Source of the DNA: JAWKRB01 sp041389885
Lineage (GTDB): Bacteria > Myxococcota_A > Polyangia > Polyangiales > Ga0077539
DNA: 51,847 nt
Reading direction: 5' to 3'
NCBI GenBank assembly: GCA_041389885.1
Contig: JAWKRB010000046.1
Coordinates: forward strand, 1 to 51,847
Shown here: piece after piece, positions 1 through 7,413 of the stretch
How the letters are laid out: the number at the start of each line of letters is the position of its first letter
Position numbering within the stretch: position 1 is the stretch's first letter
Translations under genes and position numbers: made by a program
Notes under the pieces: generated by a model
What the model saw: only the letters and a program-made list of their open reading frames with translations
Database searches by the model: none
Told to the model about the DNA's origin: nothing

Positions 1-510
1 CTCCGCGAGCTGGGCGAAGAGATCGCCCGCCTCGACCGGCTGATCACCGACCTCCTCGTGGTCGCCGGGCGCCGCCTCGGACCCGTCGCGAGCTGCGACC
101 TCGGCGCCCTCGCGGCGAAGCGCGCGGCGCTCCTCGAGGGCTGGGCCGAGCAGCACGAGGTCTCGCTCGCGTGCGAGGGCGAGGCCCGCGCGAGCGTCGA
201 CGCCGACGGGGTGGCGCGGGTGATCGACAACCTCCTGCGCAACGCCGTGCAGGCGTCCCCCCGCGGCGAGGCCGTGCGCGTCACCGTGCGTCGCGACGGA
301 CCCTCCGCGGTCATCGAGGTCGCCGACCGGGGCGCGGGGGTCGACGAGGCGCGCATGGGCGAGCTCTTCGAGCCCTTCTTCACCACCCGCGCCGAGGGCA
401 CCGGGCTGGGCCTCGCGATGTCGCGCGCCGTGGCCGAGGCGCACGGGGGAACGCTCCGTTACCGCCGCGACGAGGGGGTGACCCGGTTCACCCTCACGCT
501 CCCGGCGTGA
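1..510 (+). CDS. Sensor histidine kinase, C-terminal part (5' end outside window)
   Basis: The open frame runs in from base 1, so the sensor part is missing. What remains is the end of a dimerisation helix (EIARLDRLITDLL) and a complete GHKL ATP-binding domain: N box DNLLRNAVQAS, G1 box DRGAGV, F box FEPFF and G2 box GTGLGLA. In such kinases this domain phosphorylates a conserved histidine in the dimerisation helix, which lies upstream of the window here. The stop is 14 bases before an NtrC-type regulator, so the two very probably form a two-component pair. The stimulus cannot be inferred without the N-terminus. Confidence 0.93.
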   Translation, partial: LRELGEEIARLDRLITDLLVVAGRRLGPVASCDLGALAAKRAALLEGWAEQHEVSLACEGEARASVDADGVARVIDNLLRNAVQASPRGEAVRVTVRRDGPSAVIEVADRGAGVDEARMGELFEPFFTTRAEGTGLGLAMSRAVAEAHGGTLRYRRDEGVTRFTLTLPA

Positions 511-524
511 GACTGTCCGGGGCC

Positions 525-1871
525 ATGGCCACGATCCTTGTCATCGACGACGAGCGGGGGATTCGCGAGGGGCTCTCCCGCGCCCTCACCGCGCACGGGC
601 ACACCGCGCGGGCGGTGGGCACCCTCACCGAGGCGCGCGCGGCGCTCACCGACGACCTCGACTGCGTGCTCCTCGACCTGCGCCTCCCCGACGGCGACGG
701 GATGACCTTCTTGCGCTCGCTGCGAGACGCGGGCGAGGAGGTCCCCGTGATCGTCGCCACGGCCTACGGCGACAGCGCGAGGACCATCGAGGCCATGCGC
801 ATCGGCGCCTTCGACTACGTCACCAAGCCCTTCGACCTCCCCGCGCTGATGGAGGCCGTCGGCCGCGCCGTGCGCCAGCGCTCCCTCGCGCAGACCACCC
901 CCCGCGCGAGCGAGGAGCCCGCCGCCGCGCCGGGCACCCTCATCGGCACGAGCGCCGCCATGCTCGCGGTGTGGAAGCTCATCGGCCGCGCCTCGGCCAC
1001 CGAGGCCCCCGTGCTGATCACCGGCGAGACCGGCACCGGCAAGGAGCTCGTCGCCCGCGCGGTGCACGAGCACTCCCGCCGCGCGCGGGGGCCCTTCATC
1101 GCGGTGAACCTCGCGGCGCTCCCCCCGTCGCTCCTCGAGAGCGAGCTCTTCGGGCACGAGAAGGGCGCGTTCACCGGCGCCGCCCAGAGGCGGCCGGGGC
1201 GCATGGAGCTCGCCGAGGGGGGCACCCTCTTTCTCGACGAGATCGGCGACCTCGACCTGCCGCTGCAGACCCGGCTCCTCCGCGTGCTGCAAGAGCAGGG
1301 CTACGAGCGCGTCGGCGGCTCCGAGACCCTCCGCGCCGACGTGCGGATCATCGCCGCGACGCACAAGCCCGTGCGCCCCGGCCAGCCCGGCGCCACCCTC
1401 CGCGAGGACCTCTACTACCGCCTCGCCGTCCTCGAGCTCGAGCTCCCGCCCCTGCGCGCGCGGCGCAGCGACATCCCCCTGCTCGTGCAGCACGCGCTGT
1501 CGAGCACGCGGGCGCGGGCGGTGTCTGAAGAGGCCATGGCCCTGCTCCAGCGCTACGCCTGGCCAGGCAACGTGCGCGAGCTCCTGCACACCGTGCAGCG
1601 CGCGGCGGCGGTGTCGGCGGCCGAGGTCATCGACGCGCCCGATCTCCCTGCGGCGCTGCACGATACGAGCGAGGCAGGGGGCGAGGGGGCCGCCGGCGCG
1701 TACGAGGACATGCCCCTGCGCGAGGCCCTCGCGGCGCTCGAGAAGCACCTCATCGTGCGCGCGCTGGAGAAGGCCGGGGGCAACCGCGCCGAGGCCGCGA
1801 GGATCCTCGGCATCGCGCGGCCGCAGCTCTACGTGAAGCTCGAGGAGCACGGGCTCCGCGGCGGGGGCTGA
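525..1871 (+). CDS. Sigma-54-dependent response regulator (NtrC family)
   Basis: This 448-residue protein has three modules. The receiver domain (1-120) has acidic pocket DD near residue 9 and phosphoacceptor Asp51. The central AAA+ domain (about 140-370) has Walker A GETGTGKE, the GAFTGA loop that contacts sigma-54, and Walker B TLFLDEIGD. A Fis-type helix-turn-helix ends the protein (NRAEAARILGIARPQLY). ATG 525 is chosen because the receiver fold starts immediately there; the frame is open further upstream but overlaps the kinase gene. It should activate sigma-54 promoters when phosphorylated by the adjacent kinase. Target genes are unknown. Confidence 0.95.
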   Translation: MATILVIDDERGIREGLSRALTAHGHTARAVGTLTEARAALTDDLDCVLLDLRLPDGDGMTFLRSLRDAGEEVPVIVATAYGDSARTIEAMRIGAFDYVTKPFDLPALMEAVGRAVRQRSLAQTTPRASEEPAAAPGTLIGTSAAMLAVWKLIGRASATEAPVLITGETGTGKELVARAVHEHSRRARGPFIAVNLAALPPSLLESELFGHEKGAFTGAAQRRPGRMELAEGGTLFLDEIGDLDLPLQTRLLRVLQEQGYERVGGSETLRADVRIIAATHKPVRPGQPGATLREDLYYRLAVLELELPPLRARRSDIPLLVQHALSSTRARAVSEEAMALLQRYAWPGNVRELLHTVQRAAAVSAAEVIDAPDLPAALHDTSEAGGEGAAGAYEDMPLREALAALEKHLIVRALEKAGGNRAEAARILGIARPQLYVKLEEHGLRGGG

Positions 1872-1899
1872 GCGCGCGCCCCGCCGCGGCGGAGGGGGG

Positions 1900-4800
1900 T
1901 CACTCGTCGTCGTCGGAGTCGGCGTGGCGGGGCGTGTTCAGGAGCTCGCCCCCGGGGCCGTCGCGGCGCACGATGAAGGTGCGGCGCGAGAGCGAGTCGT
2001 CGTCTTCGCGGGCGATGACCGAGATGATGTTCGCGCCGGGGCGCAGCGGGAGGTTGGCCTCGAAGGGCAGGCGCCGCGCGTCGTCGCCGGTGCGCCCGCG
2101 GTTGGAGCGGTAGAACACCTTGTTGGGGCCGACGAAGATGTAGAGGTCCAGCACCCGGGCTTCGTCGGTGGCGAGGCCGCGGAGGGCGAGGGTGGCGCCG
2201 CGCACCGAGAGGGCCACGGCGCCCTCGGGCTCGATCATGGGCGGGGAGTTGTGCATCACGCTCTGCACGCCGCCCGCCGCGGCGACGCGCGCGCCGCTGC
2301 CCAGCGAGCGCATGGCCCAGGCCGGGCGGCCGCCGCCCACGTCGACCCGCACGTAGTCCCCCGAGCGGGCCTGCACCGGCATCGCCAGGCCCTGCGGCGC
2401 GCGGAGCACCACCCGGGCGTCGGCGGCGGGAGACTCGCGCAGCTCGACCTCGCTCGCGGCGGTGAAGGTCCCGGTCGAGGGCTGCACCGTGAGCGCGGGG
2501 AGCACGGGCACGCGGAGCTTCTGCGAGACGACCTCGCGGAGGTCCTCGTCGGCGATGACCAGCTCGAGCTTGAGCTCCTGCGCGTTGAAGGTGGTGTTGG
2601 TGTTGAACGTGAAGCGCACGCGGCGCTCCTCGCCGGGCGCCATGTCGTCGATGTGAAAGCGCGCGTCGTGGAGCAGAACCCCTGCGCCGCTGAGGTTCTT
2701 GAGGCTCGCCTGGGTCGAGAACGACCGGCCGCGGCCCACGTTCTTCACCATGAGGTACATGGCGAACTGCTCGCCCGCCTGCACCCGGCCGTCGCCGTTG
2801 CCGCCGCGGGGCAGCTCGGCGATCTGCCAGCCGTAGGCGAACACCGGGCGCTCGACGCCGCGGATCGAGAGCCGCATCGGCTCCGTCGTCGGCACGTGCC
2901 CGTGCGACTCGGACCACTCCAGCCGCACGCCGTCGGTGCGCGACAGCGCCGCGCGGGGCACGAGGCAGCGCTTGGGGGTCCCCGGCGCGGGCCACGAGGT
3001 GCTCCCGGGGCGGTAGCCCTGGAACTCGCAGACCCCCAGCGGCGCGGTCCACGTGCGGGTCTCGCCGGGGTTCACCCGGCCGAAGACCAGCTCGCGGTTC
3101 TCGAAGAGGGGGTTGTCGCTCTTCACCGTGGCGCGCAGGCGGTAGACCGGGGCGCGGCCGCGGTTGGTCACGGTGACCGTGAGGTCGAAGGGCTCGCCCG
3201 GCGCGCCGGTGTTCTCCGGGCGCGAGGTGCGCATCTGCACGTCGAGCTGCGAGGCGCCCTGGTCGGCGCCGTCTTCCCAGTTCACGCTCAGGGCCTGCAG
3301 CGCGCGGCTCATCGCCGTGAGCTGCTCGCCCCGCACGCGGTCGAGCACCGGCCGCGCGTCGGCCACCTGCTCGCGTCGGCCCGTGCGGGGCTGCGAGGGA
3401 GAGCAGGCTGCGGGCGAGGTGGATGGTGAAGTCCTCGCGAAAGCCGTCGTCGCTGAGGTCGTCGGCGCCCTGGAGCCGCAGCTGGTCGCGCTCCGCCGCG
3501 GAGAAGTAGTACGACACGATCCTACCGGGAGCTGCCCCTCCCGCGCGCGGGTGTTCGTGAGGTGCGCCGAGAGGTCGGCCTCGCGGGGCCACACCCGGTC
3601 GGCGTCGATGTCCATGTCGAGCGCGTCGACGGTCGTCGGGCGGAGCTCGATGTCCGGGGTGATCCCCACGCCCTGAATGCTGACATCGCCCGGCGTGAGG
3701 TACTGCGCGATGGTGATCTTGAGCGCGCCGCCGTCGGGCAGGTTGCGAATGGTCTGCACGCTCCCCTTGCCGAAGCTCGTGCTCCCCACGATGAGCGCGC
3801 GGTTGTTGTTCTTCAGCGCCCCCGCGACGATCTCGCTGGCGCTGGCCGAGCCGCCGTCGATGAGCACCACGATGGGGTACTGGGGCTCGGTGCCCTGGGC
3901 CTCGGCGTCGCGCGACTCGCGCTCCTCGCGGCGGTTGCCCGCGGTCACCACGATGGTGCCCTCGCGGAGAAAGAGGTTGGCGACGTTGATCGCCTGCTCC
4001 AGCAGGCCGCCGGGGTTGCCGCGCATGTCGAGCACCAGCGAGCGCATGCCCTGCTGGCGCATCTGCGAGAGCGCGCGGGTGAGCTCCTCGCCCGTGGTCT
4101 CGCTGAACGAGCGGATCTTCGCGTAGCCCACGTTGCTCGCGAGCATGCGGTTCTCGACCGAGCGCACGTTGATCACCGCGCGGGTGAGCTCGATGCGACG
4201 GGGCTGCGTCCAGCCGCCGGCGCCGGCGCGGGTGGTCCACACGACGACCTGCGAGCTCTCGGGGCCGCGCAGGCGGTTGACCGCCTCGGAGAGCGACATG
4301 TTCGCCGTGCTCTCCTCGTTGATCTTCACGATGCGGTCGAAGCGCCGCAGCCCCGCCCGCGACGCGGGGGTGTCGGGCATGGGGTTCATCACCGTGAGCT
4401 GCCCGTCGCGGATCGAGATCACGATCCCCAGGCCGCCAAAGTGCCCGCTCGTCTGGATCTGCATCTCGTGCAGCGCCTCGGGCGTGAGGGCGACGGAGTG
4501 CGGGTCGAGGGTGCGGAGCATCCCGTTGGCGGCGGTGTACTCGAGGTCACGAAGGTCGACGTCGGAGCCCCTCAGGTGCTCTTGAAGAAACGCGAAGACC
4601 TCGCGCCAGCGCGGCTCGAGGTCCCAGGGGGCGTTGACGTCGTCGACGCGAAAGGTGCGCTCGTGGGTGTCGACGCGCACGGTCACCGTGGGCCCGCGGT
4701 CCTCGTGCTCGACGAGCACCTGGGCGACGGAGCGCTGGATCGCGTCGAGGCCCTTGAGCAGCATGTCCCGGGGGTGCACCCGCGCCGGGTCGACGTAGCT

Positions 4801-5019
4801 GTTGTTGATCTCGAGCATGACCCGCCGGAGCACGGTCATGCGCGTGAGGTCGAAATTCGGGTCCGGCGCGCGCCGCTCCCTTCGGGGCTGCGCCAGCAGG
4901 GCGCGGGAGCCTCCCACCCCGAAGAGCCCGCCGTGACGGGTCACCGTCACGTACGAGGCGATCACGCAGGAGAGGAAGATGATCATCGCCTTCCAGGCGA
5001 CATGGGCGCGGTTTCTCAT
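1900..5019 (-). CDS. S41 family C-terminal processing protease with C-terminal extension (two compensating frame shifts)
   Basis: Starts with a membrane anchor/signal segment (about residues 11-27). A PDZ domain (about 190-265, GLGIVISIRDG) is followed by the S41 peptidase domain. Ser393 (in GSASASEI) and Lys418 (in FGKGSVQ) are 25 residues apart, as in Prc/CtpA proteases. The family cleaves proteins from their C-terminus in the periplasm. At 1039 residues it is much longer than a normal Ctp: the tail carries CARDB/beta-sandwich-like segments, an SH3-like segment (VELRESPAADARV) and an acidic end. Bases about 3375-3525 are read out of frame: the -1 neighbour frame there encodes RIVSYYFSAAERDQL and following residues that fit the family, so two compensating indels are likely. 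Substrate unknown. Confidence 0.88.
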   Translation of the reverse strand: MRNRAHVAWKAMIIFLSCVIASYVTVTRHGGLFGVGGSRALLAQPRRERRAPDPNFDLTRMTVLRRVMLEINNSYVDPARVHPRDMLLKGLDAIQRSVAQVLVEHEDRGPTVTVRVDTHERTFRVDDVNAPWDLEPRWREVFAFLQEHLRGSDVDLRDLEYTAANGMLRTLDPHSVALTPEALHEMQIQTSGHFGGLGIVISIRDGQLTVMNPMPDTPASRAGLRRFDRIVKINEESTANMSLSEAVNRLRGPESSQVVVWTTRAGAGGWTQPRRIELTRAVINVRSVENRMLASNVGYAKIRSFSETTGEELTRALSQMRQQGMRSLVLDMRGNPGGLLEQAINVANLFLREGTIVVTAGNRREERESRDAEAQGTEPQYPIVVLIDGGSASASEIVAGALKNNNRALIVGSTSFGKGSVQTIRNLPDGGALKITIAQYLTPGDVSIQGVGITPDIELRPTTVDALDMDIDADRVWPREADLSAHLTNTRAREGQLPVGSCRTTSPRRSATSCGSRAPTTSATTAFARTSPSTSPAACSPSQPRTGRREQVADARPVLDRVRGEQLTAMSRALQALSVNWEDGADQGASQLDVQMRTSRPENTGAPGEPFDLTVTVTNRGRAPVYRLRATVKSDNPLFENRELVFGRVNPGETRTWTAPLGVCEFQGYRPGSTSWPAPGTPKRCLVPRAALSRTDGVRLEWSESHGHVPTTEPMRLSIRGVERPVFAYGWQIAELPRGGNGDGRVQAGEQFAMYLMVKNVGRGRSFSTQASLKNLSGAGVLLHDARFHIDDMAPGEERRVRFTFNTNTTFNAQELKLELVIADEDLREVVSQKLRVPVLPALTVQPSTGTFTAASEVELRESPAADARVVLRAPQGLAMPVQARSGDYVRVDVGGGRPAWAMRSLGSGARVAAAGGVQSVMHNSPPMIEPEGAVALSVRGATLALRGLATDEARVLDLYIFVGPNKVFYRSNRGRTGDDARRLPFEANLPLRPGANIISVIAREDDDSLSRRTFIVRRDGPGGELLNTPRHADSDDDE

Positions 5020-5108
5020 GGGGGGCGCCGAGTATAGGGTGTCGGGGCGAGGCGCGCCGCATCCATAGCGTCCTTCAGGGCGCGATCGGTGCTACGGTCC
5101 GCCGGCGC

Positions 5109-5474
5109 ATGTTCGGCATCGGCGTCCCTGAGCTTGTTCTAATCGCCATCGTCGCGTTGGTCGTGGTGGGTCCTCGAAACCTGCCTGGCACCCTCCGCGC
5201 GGTGGGGTCCGCGATCCGTGAGTTCCGCAAGGTCTCGCGGGAGCTCCGCGATCAAGCGGGCTTCGACGACGTCGTCGACGAGGTGACGCGACCCCTCCGC
5301 GAGGGCCTCTCCGGCGTCGAGGCCGACGTGCTCCGCGAGCACATCGACACCGCCACGGAGTACCCCGAGGCCGCGCCCGACGACTACAACGCCCTCCCCG
5401 AGCACGCGATGGTCTACCCCGACGAGGAGCTGCCCCCCGGGGCCGCCGACGAGGAGCCCGCCCGTGTCGGATGA
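5109..5474 (+). CDS. tatB: Twin-arginine translocase subunit TatB (TatA/B family)
   Basis: A 121-residue protein with the family layout: one N-terminal membrane helix (PELVLIAIVALVVV), the GP hinge (VVGPRNLP), then a basic amphipathic helix and an acidic, disordered tail. Glu at position 8 and the MFGIGxPEL start resemble TatB more than TatA; no separate tatA is visible next to it. With TatC it would bind twin-arginine signal peptides and move folded proteins across the inner membrane. Its stop overlaps the tatC start by 11 bases, indicating translational coupling. It is divergent from the S41 protease gene, with about 90 bases between them. Confidence 0.85.
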   Translation: MFGIGVPELVLIAIVALVVVGPRNLPGTLRAVGSAIREFRKVSRELRDQAGFDDVVDEVTRPLREGLSGVEADVLREHIDTATEYPEAAPDDYNALPEHAMVYPDEELPPGAADEEPARVG

Positions 5475-6594
5475 GCGCAGGATGTCCTTCGGGGGGCACC
5501 TCGATGAGCTCCGCCAGCGCATCATGCGCGCGGGCTTCGCCGTGCTCTGCGGCATGGTGGTGGGCTGGAACTACCGCGAGACCCTCTTCTCCATCCTCCT
5601 GCGCCCCCTCGAGGTCGCCTGGTTCTGCCAGTCCCGGGGGATCACCGATGTGCAGCAGCCCGTGCGCTGGATGCTCGACCACCGTGCGTTCGAGGCGGCG
5701 CGCAACCGCATTCTCACGCTCCCGCTGGCGCAGCAGGGCATCCCCCCTGAGCCCACGGTGCACTTCCCCGACCCCACGTCGGCCTTCGTGGCGTACCTGA
5801 AGATCGCGGCCATCGGGGGCACCGTGCTCGCGCTGCCGGTGGTGTTCTGGCAGCTCTGGTCGTTCATCGCGCCCGGGCTCTACGCGCGCGAGAAGAAGCT
5901 GATCATCCCCTTCGTGACGCTCTCCACGGGGATCTTCATCGGCGGCATGGTCTTCGGGTACCACTTCGTGTTCCCCGTCGCGTACCAGTGGATGCTGAGC
6001 TTCGCGGGGCAGGTGGCGTCGTCGCACGTGAAGGTCACGCCGACCATCATGATGGAGGACTACCTCTCCTTCTCGGCGCAGATGCTCTTCGCCTTCGGCG
6101 TGGTCTTCGTGCTCCCGCTGCTGGTGTTCTTCCTCTCCCTCGCGGGGCTGGTGACCTGGAAGCAGCTGCTGAGCTTCGGTCGCTACTTCACGGTGCTGGC
6201 GTTCATCCTCGCGGCGATCCTCACGCCGAGCACCGACGTGTACTCGCAGGTGATGCTCGCGCTGCCGCTGGTGGCGCTCTATTACCTCGCCGTCCTGCTG
6301 GCGTATTTCTTCGGCCCGAAGACCGCGCGCAAGTGGCGCTCGACCGAGCCGGCGCCGGGCGAAGACCCCGAGATCCCGCCCGAGAAGCGCGCGGCGATCG
6401 AGCGCGACGCGGCGATCATCGCGGCGAAGAAGCGCGCGGCGGTCAGCAAGATCTCGAGCGAAGAGGCGAAGAGCGCCGACGAGATCATCGCGGCGAAGCT
6501 CAAGGCCGCGAGCCTGACGCCCGACGAAGAGGCCGCGCGGCAGGCGAAGATCAAGGCCTGGCGCGAAGAGCTCGCCCGCAAGAACGAGAAGTAG
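5464..6594 (+). CDS. tatC: Twin-arginine translocase subunit TatC
   Basis: Contains the TatC hallmarks: an N-terminal MSFGGHLDELRQRIMRA that reads the signal peptide, and about six hydrophobic helices, among them one after FVAYLKIAAIGGTV and one in FILAAILTPSTDVYSQ. Start is GTG 5464, overlapping tatB; an ATG at 5482 is possible and would still keep the core. The protein is 376 residues, about 100 longer than usual: the last part (from about residue 285) is a charged, Lys/Glu/Ala-rich cytoplasmic tail, likely helical or coiled-coil. The PNGase-like and other exported proteins in this genome could be clients, but that is not tested here. Confidence 0.96.
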   Translation: MSDERRMSFGGHLDELRQRIMRAGFAVLCGMVVGWNYRETLFSILLRPLEVAWFCQSRGITDVQQPVRWMLDHRAFEAARNRILTLPLAQQGIPPEPTVHFPDPTSAFVAYLKIAAIGGTVLALPVVFWQLWSFIAPGLYAREKKLIIPFVTLSTGIFIGGMVFGYHFVFPVAYQWMLSFAGQVASSHVKVTPTIMMEDYLSFSAQMLFAFGVVFVLPLLVFFLSLAGLVTWKQLLSFGRYFTVLAFILAAILTPSTDVYSQVMLALPLVALYYLAVLLAYFFGPKTARKWRSTEPAPGEDPEIPPEKRAAIERDAAIIAAKKRAAVSKISSEEAKSADEIIAAKLKAASLTPDEEAARQAKIKAWREELARKNEK

Positions 6595-6605
6595 CCCGAA
6601 GGGCC

Positions 6606-7280
6606 CTACGAGCGCCCGCCCTCGATCATCAGCGAGAGCAGGTCCTCGAGGTCTTCGAGGACGTGGTCGGGGCGCTCGGCCTGGAGCTGGTCGCGCGGAC
6701 CGAGGCCGTAGAGCACCGCGGCGGTGCCCATCCCCGCGGCGCGCCCGGCGGCGATGTCGCGCGGCGTGTCGCCCACCATGAGCACCCGCGCGGGAGACAC
6801 CGCCATGCGTCGGGCCAGGGTCTGCAAGAGGTCGGGCGAGGGCTTCGCGCGCAGGGAGGTGCCGCCCGTGCCCTCCACGTGCTCGAAGTGGTGGGCGACG
6901 TTGAGGGCCCGAACGACCCCGAGGGCGGCGTCGCTCCGGCGGCTGGTGGCCACCGCGAGGCGCACGGGCGGGCGCAGCGCCGAGAGCGCGTCGAGGGTCT
7001 CGGCGACGCCGGGGTAGAGCCGGGTGCCGCGGTAGCCCGAGGAGAGGTACGCGCCGCGGTACGCGCTCACGAAGCGCTCGAAGCGGGCGGCGTCGGCGTC
7101 GGGGGCGGCGACGGCGAAGAGCTCCTCCAGGGGAGAGCCGTCGACGAGCGCGGAGACCGGGTGTCGCGGGGTGATCTCCACCGCGCGAAAGGCGGTGTGC
7201 AGCGCCTCGGCGATGTCGTCGGCGGAGTCGGCGAGGGTGCCGTCGAGGTCGAAGAGGATCGCGTCGAAGGGCCGTCTCAC
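6606..7280 (-). CDS. gph: HAD-family phosphatase, phosphoglycolate phosphatase-like
   Basis: A 224-residue HAD hydrolase. Motif I is LFDLDGTLADS with the nucleophilic and acid/base aspartates, motif II is in AVATSRRSD, the motif III lysine is in RAKPSPDLL, and motif IV is VLMVGDTPRDI. A helical cap follows motif I (residues about 20-90), as in the Gph/PGP group that removes phosphate from 2-phosphoglycolate or related small molecules. GTG 7280 is chosen because motif I then starts at residue 7; the frame stays open upstream but yields a basic, low-complexity tail. Convergent with tatC (11-base gap). Substrate is inferred from family only. Confidence 0.85.
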   Translation of the reverse strand: MRRPFDAILFDLDGTLADSADDIAEALHTAFRAVEITPRHPVSALVDGSPLEELFAVAAPDADAARFERFVSAYRGAYLSSGYRGTRLYPGVAETLDALSALRPPVRLAVATSRRSDAALGVVRALNVAHHFEHVEGTGGTSLRAKPSPDLLQTLARRMAVSPARVLMVGDTPRDIAAGRAAGMGTAAVLYGLGPRDQLQAERPDHVLEDLEDLLSLMIEGGRS

Positions 7281-7413
7281 GGCGGGTGCACTACCACGCC
7301 CTCGCGGAGAACCGCGAGCGGTTCGGCGCCCAGGGCGGAAGGAGCTTGACACATACACCCGCGAGGGATTGCAGTACCGCCCTCAATTCTGAGAGCGGTG
7401 TGAGGGCGCGGCG

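Noticed and set aside
459..1850. Long open frame on the minus strand opposite the first regulator
   Set aside because: The plus-strand gene has all domains and codon bias; the minus frame is a high-GC shadow without family-like motifs.
7346..7380. TTGACA before the FHA gene
   Set aside because: No -10 at 16-18 bases spacing (TTGCAG at best), so only mentioned in the gene entry.
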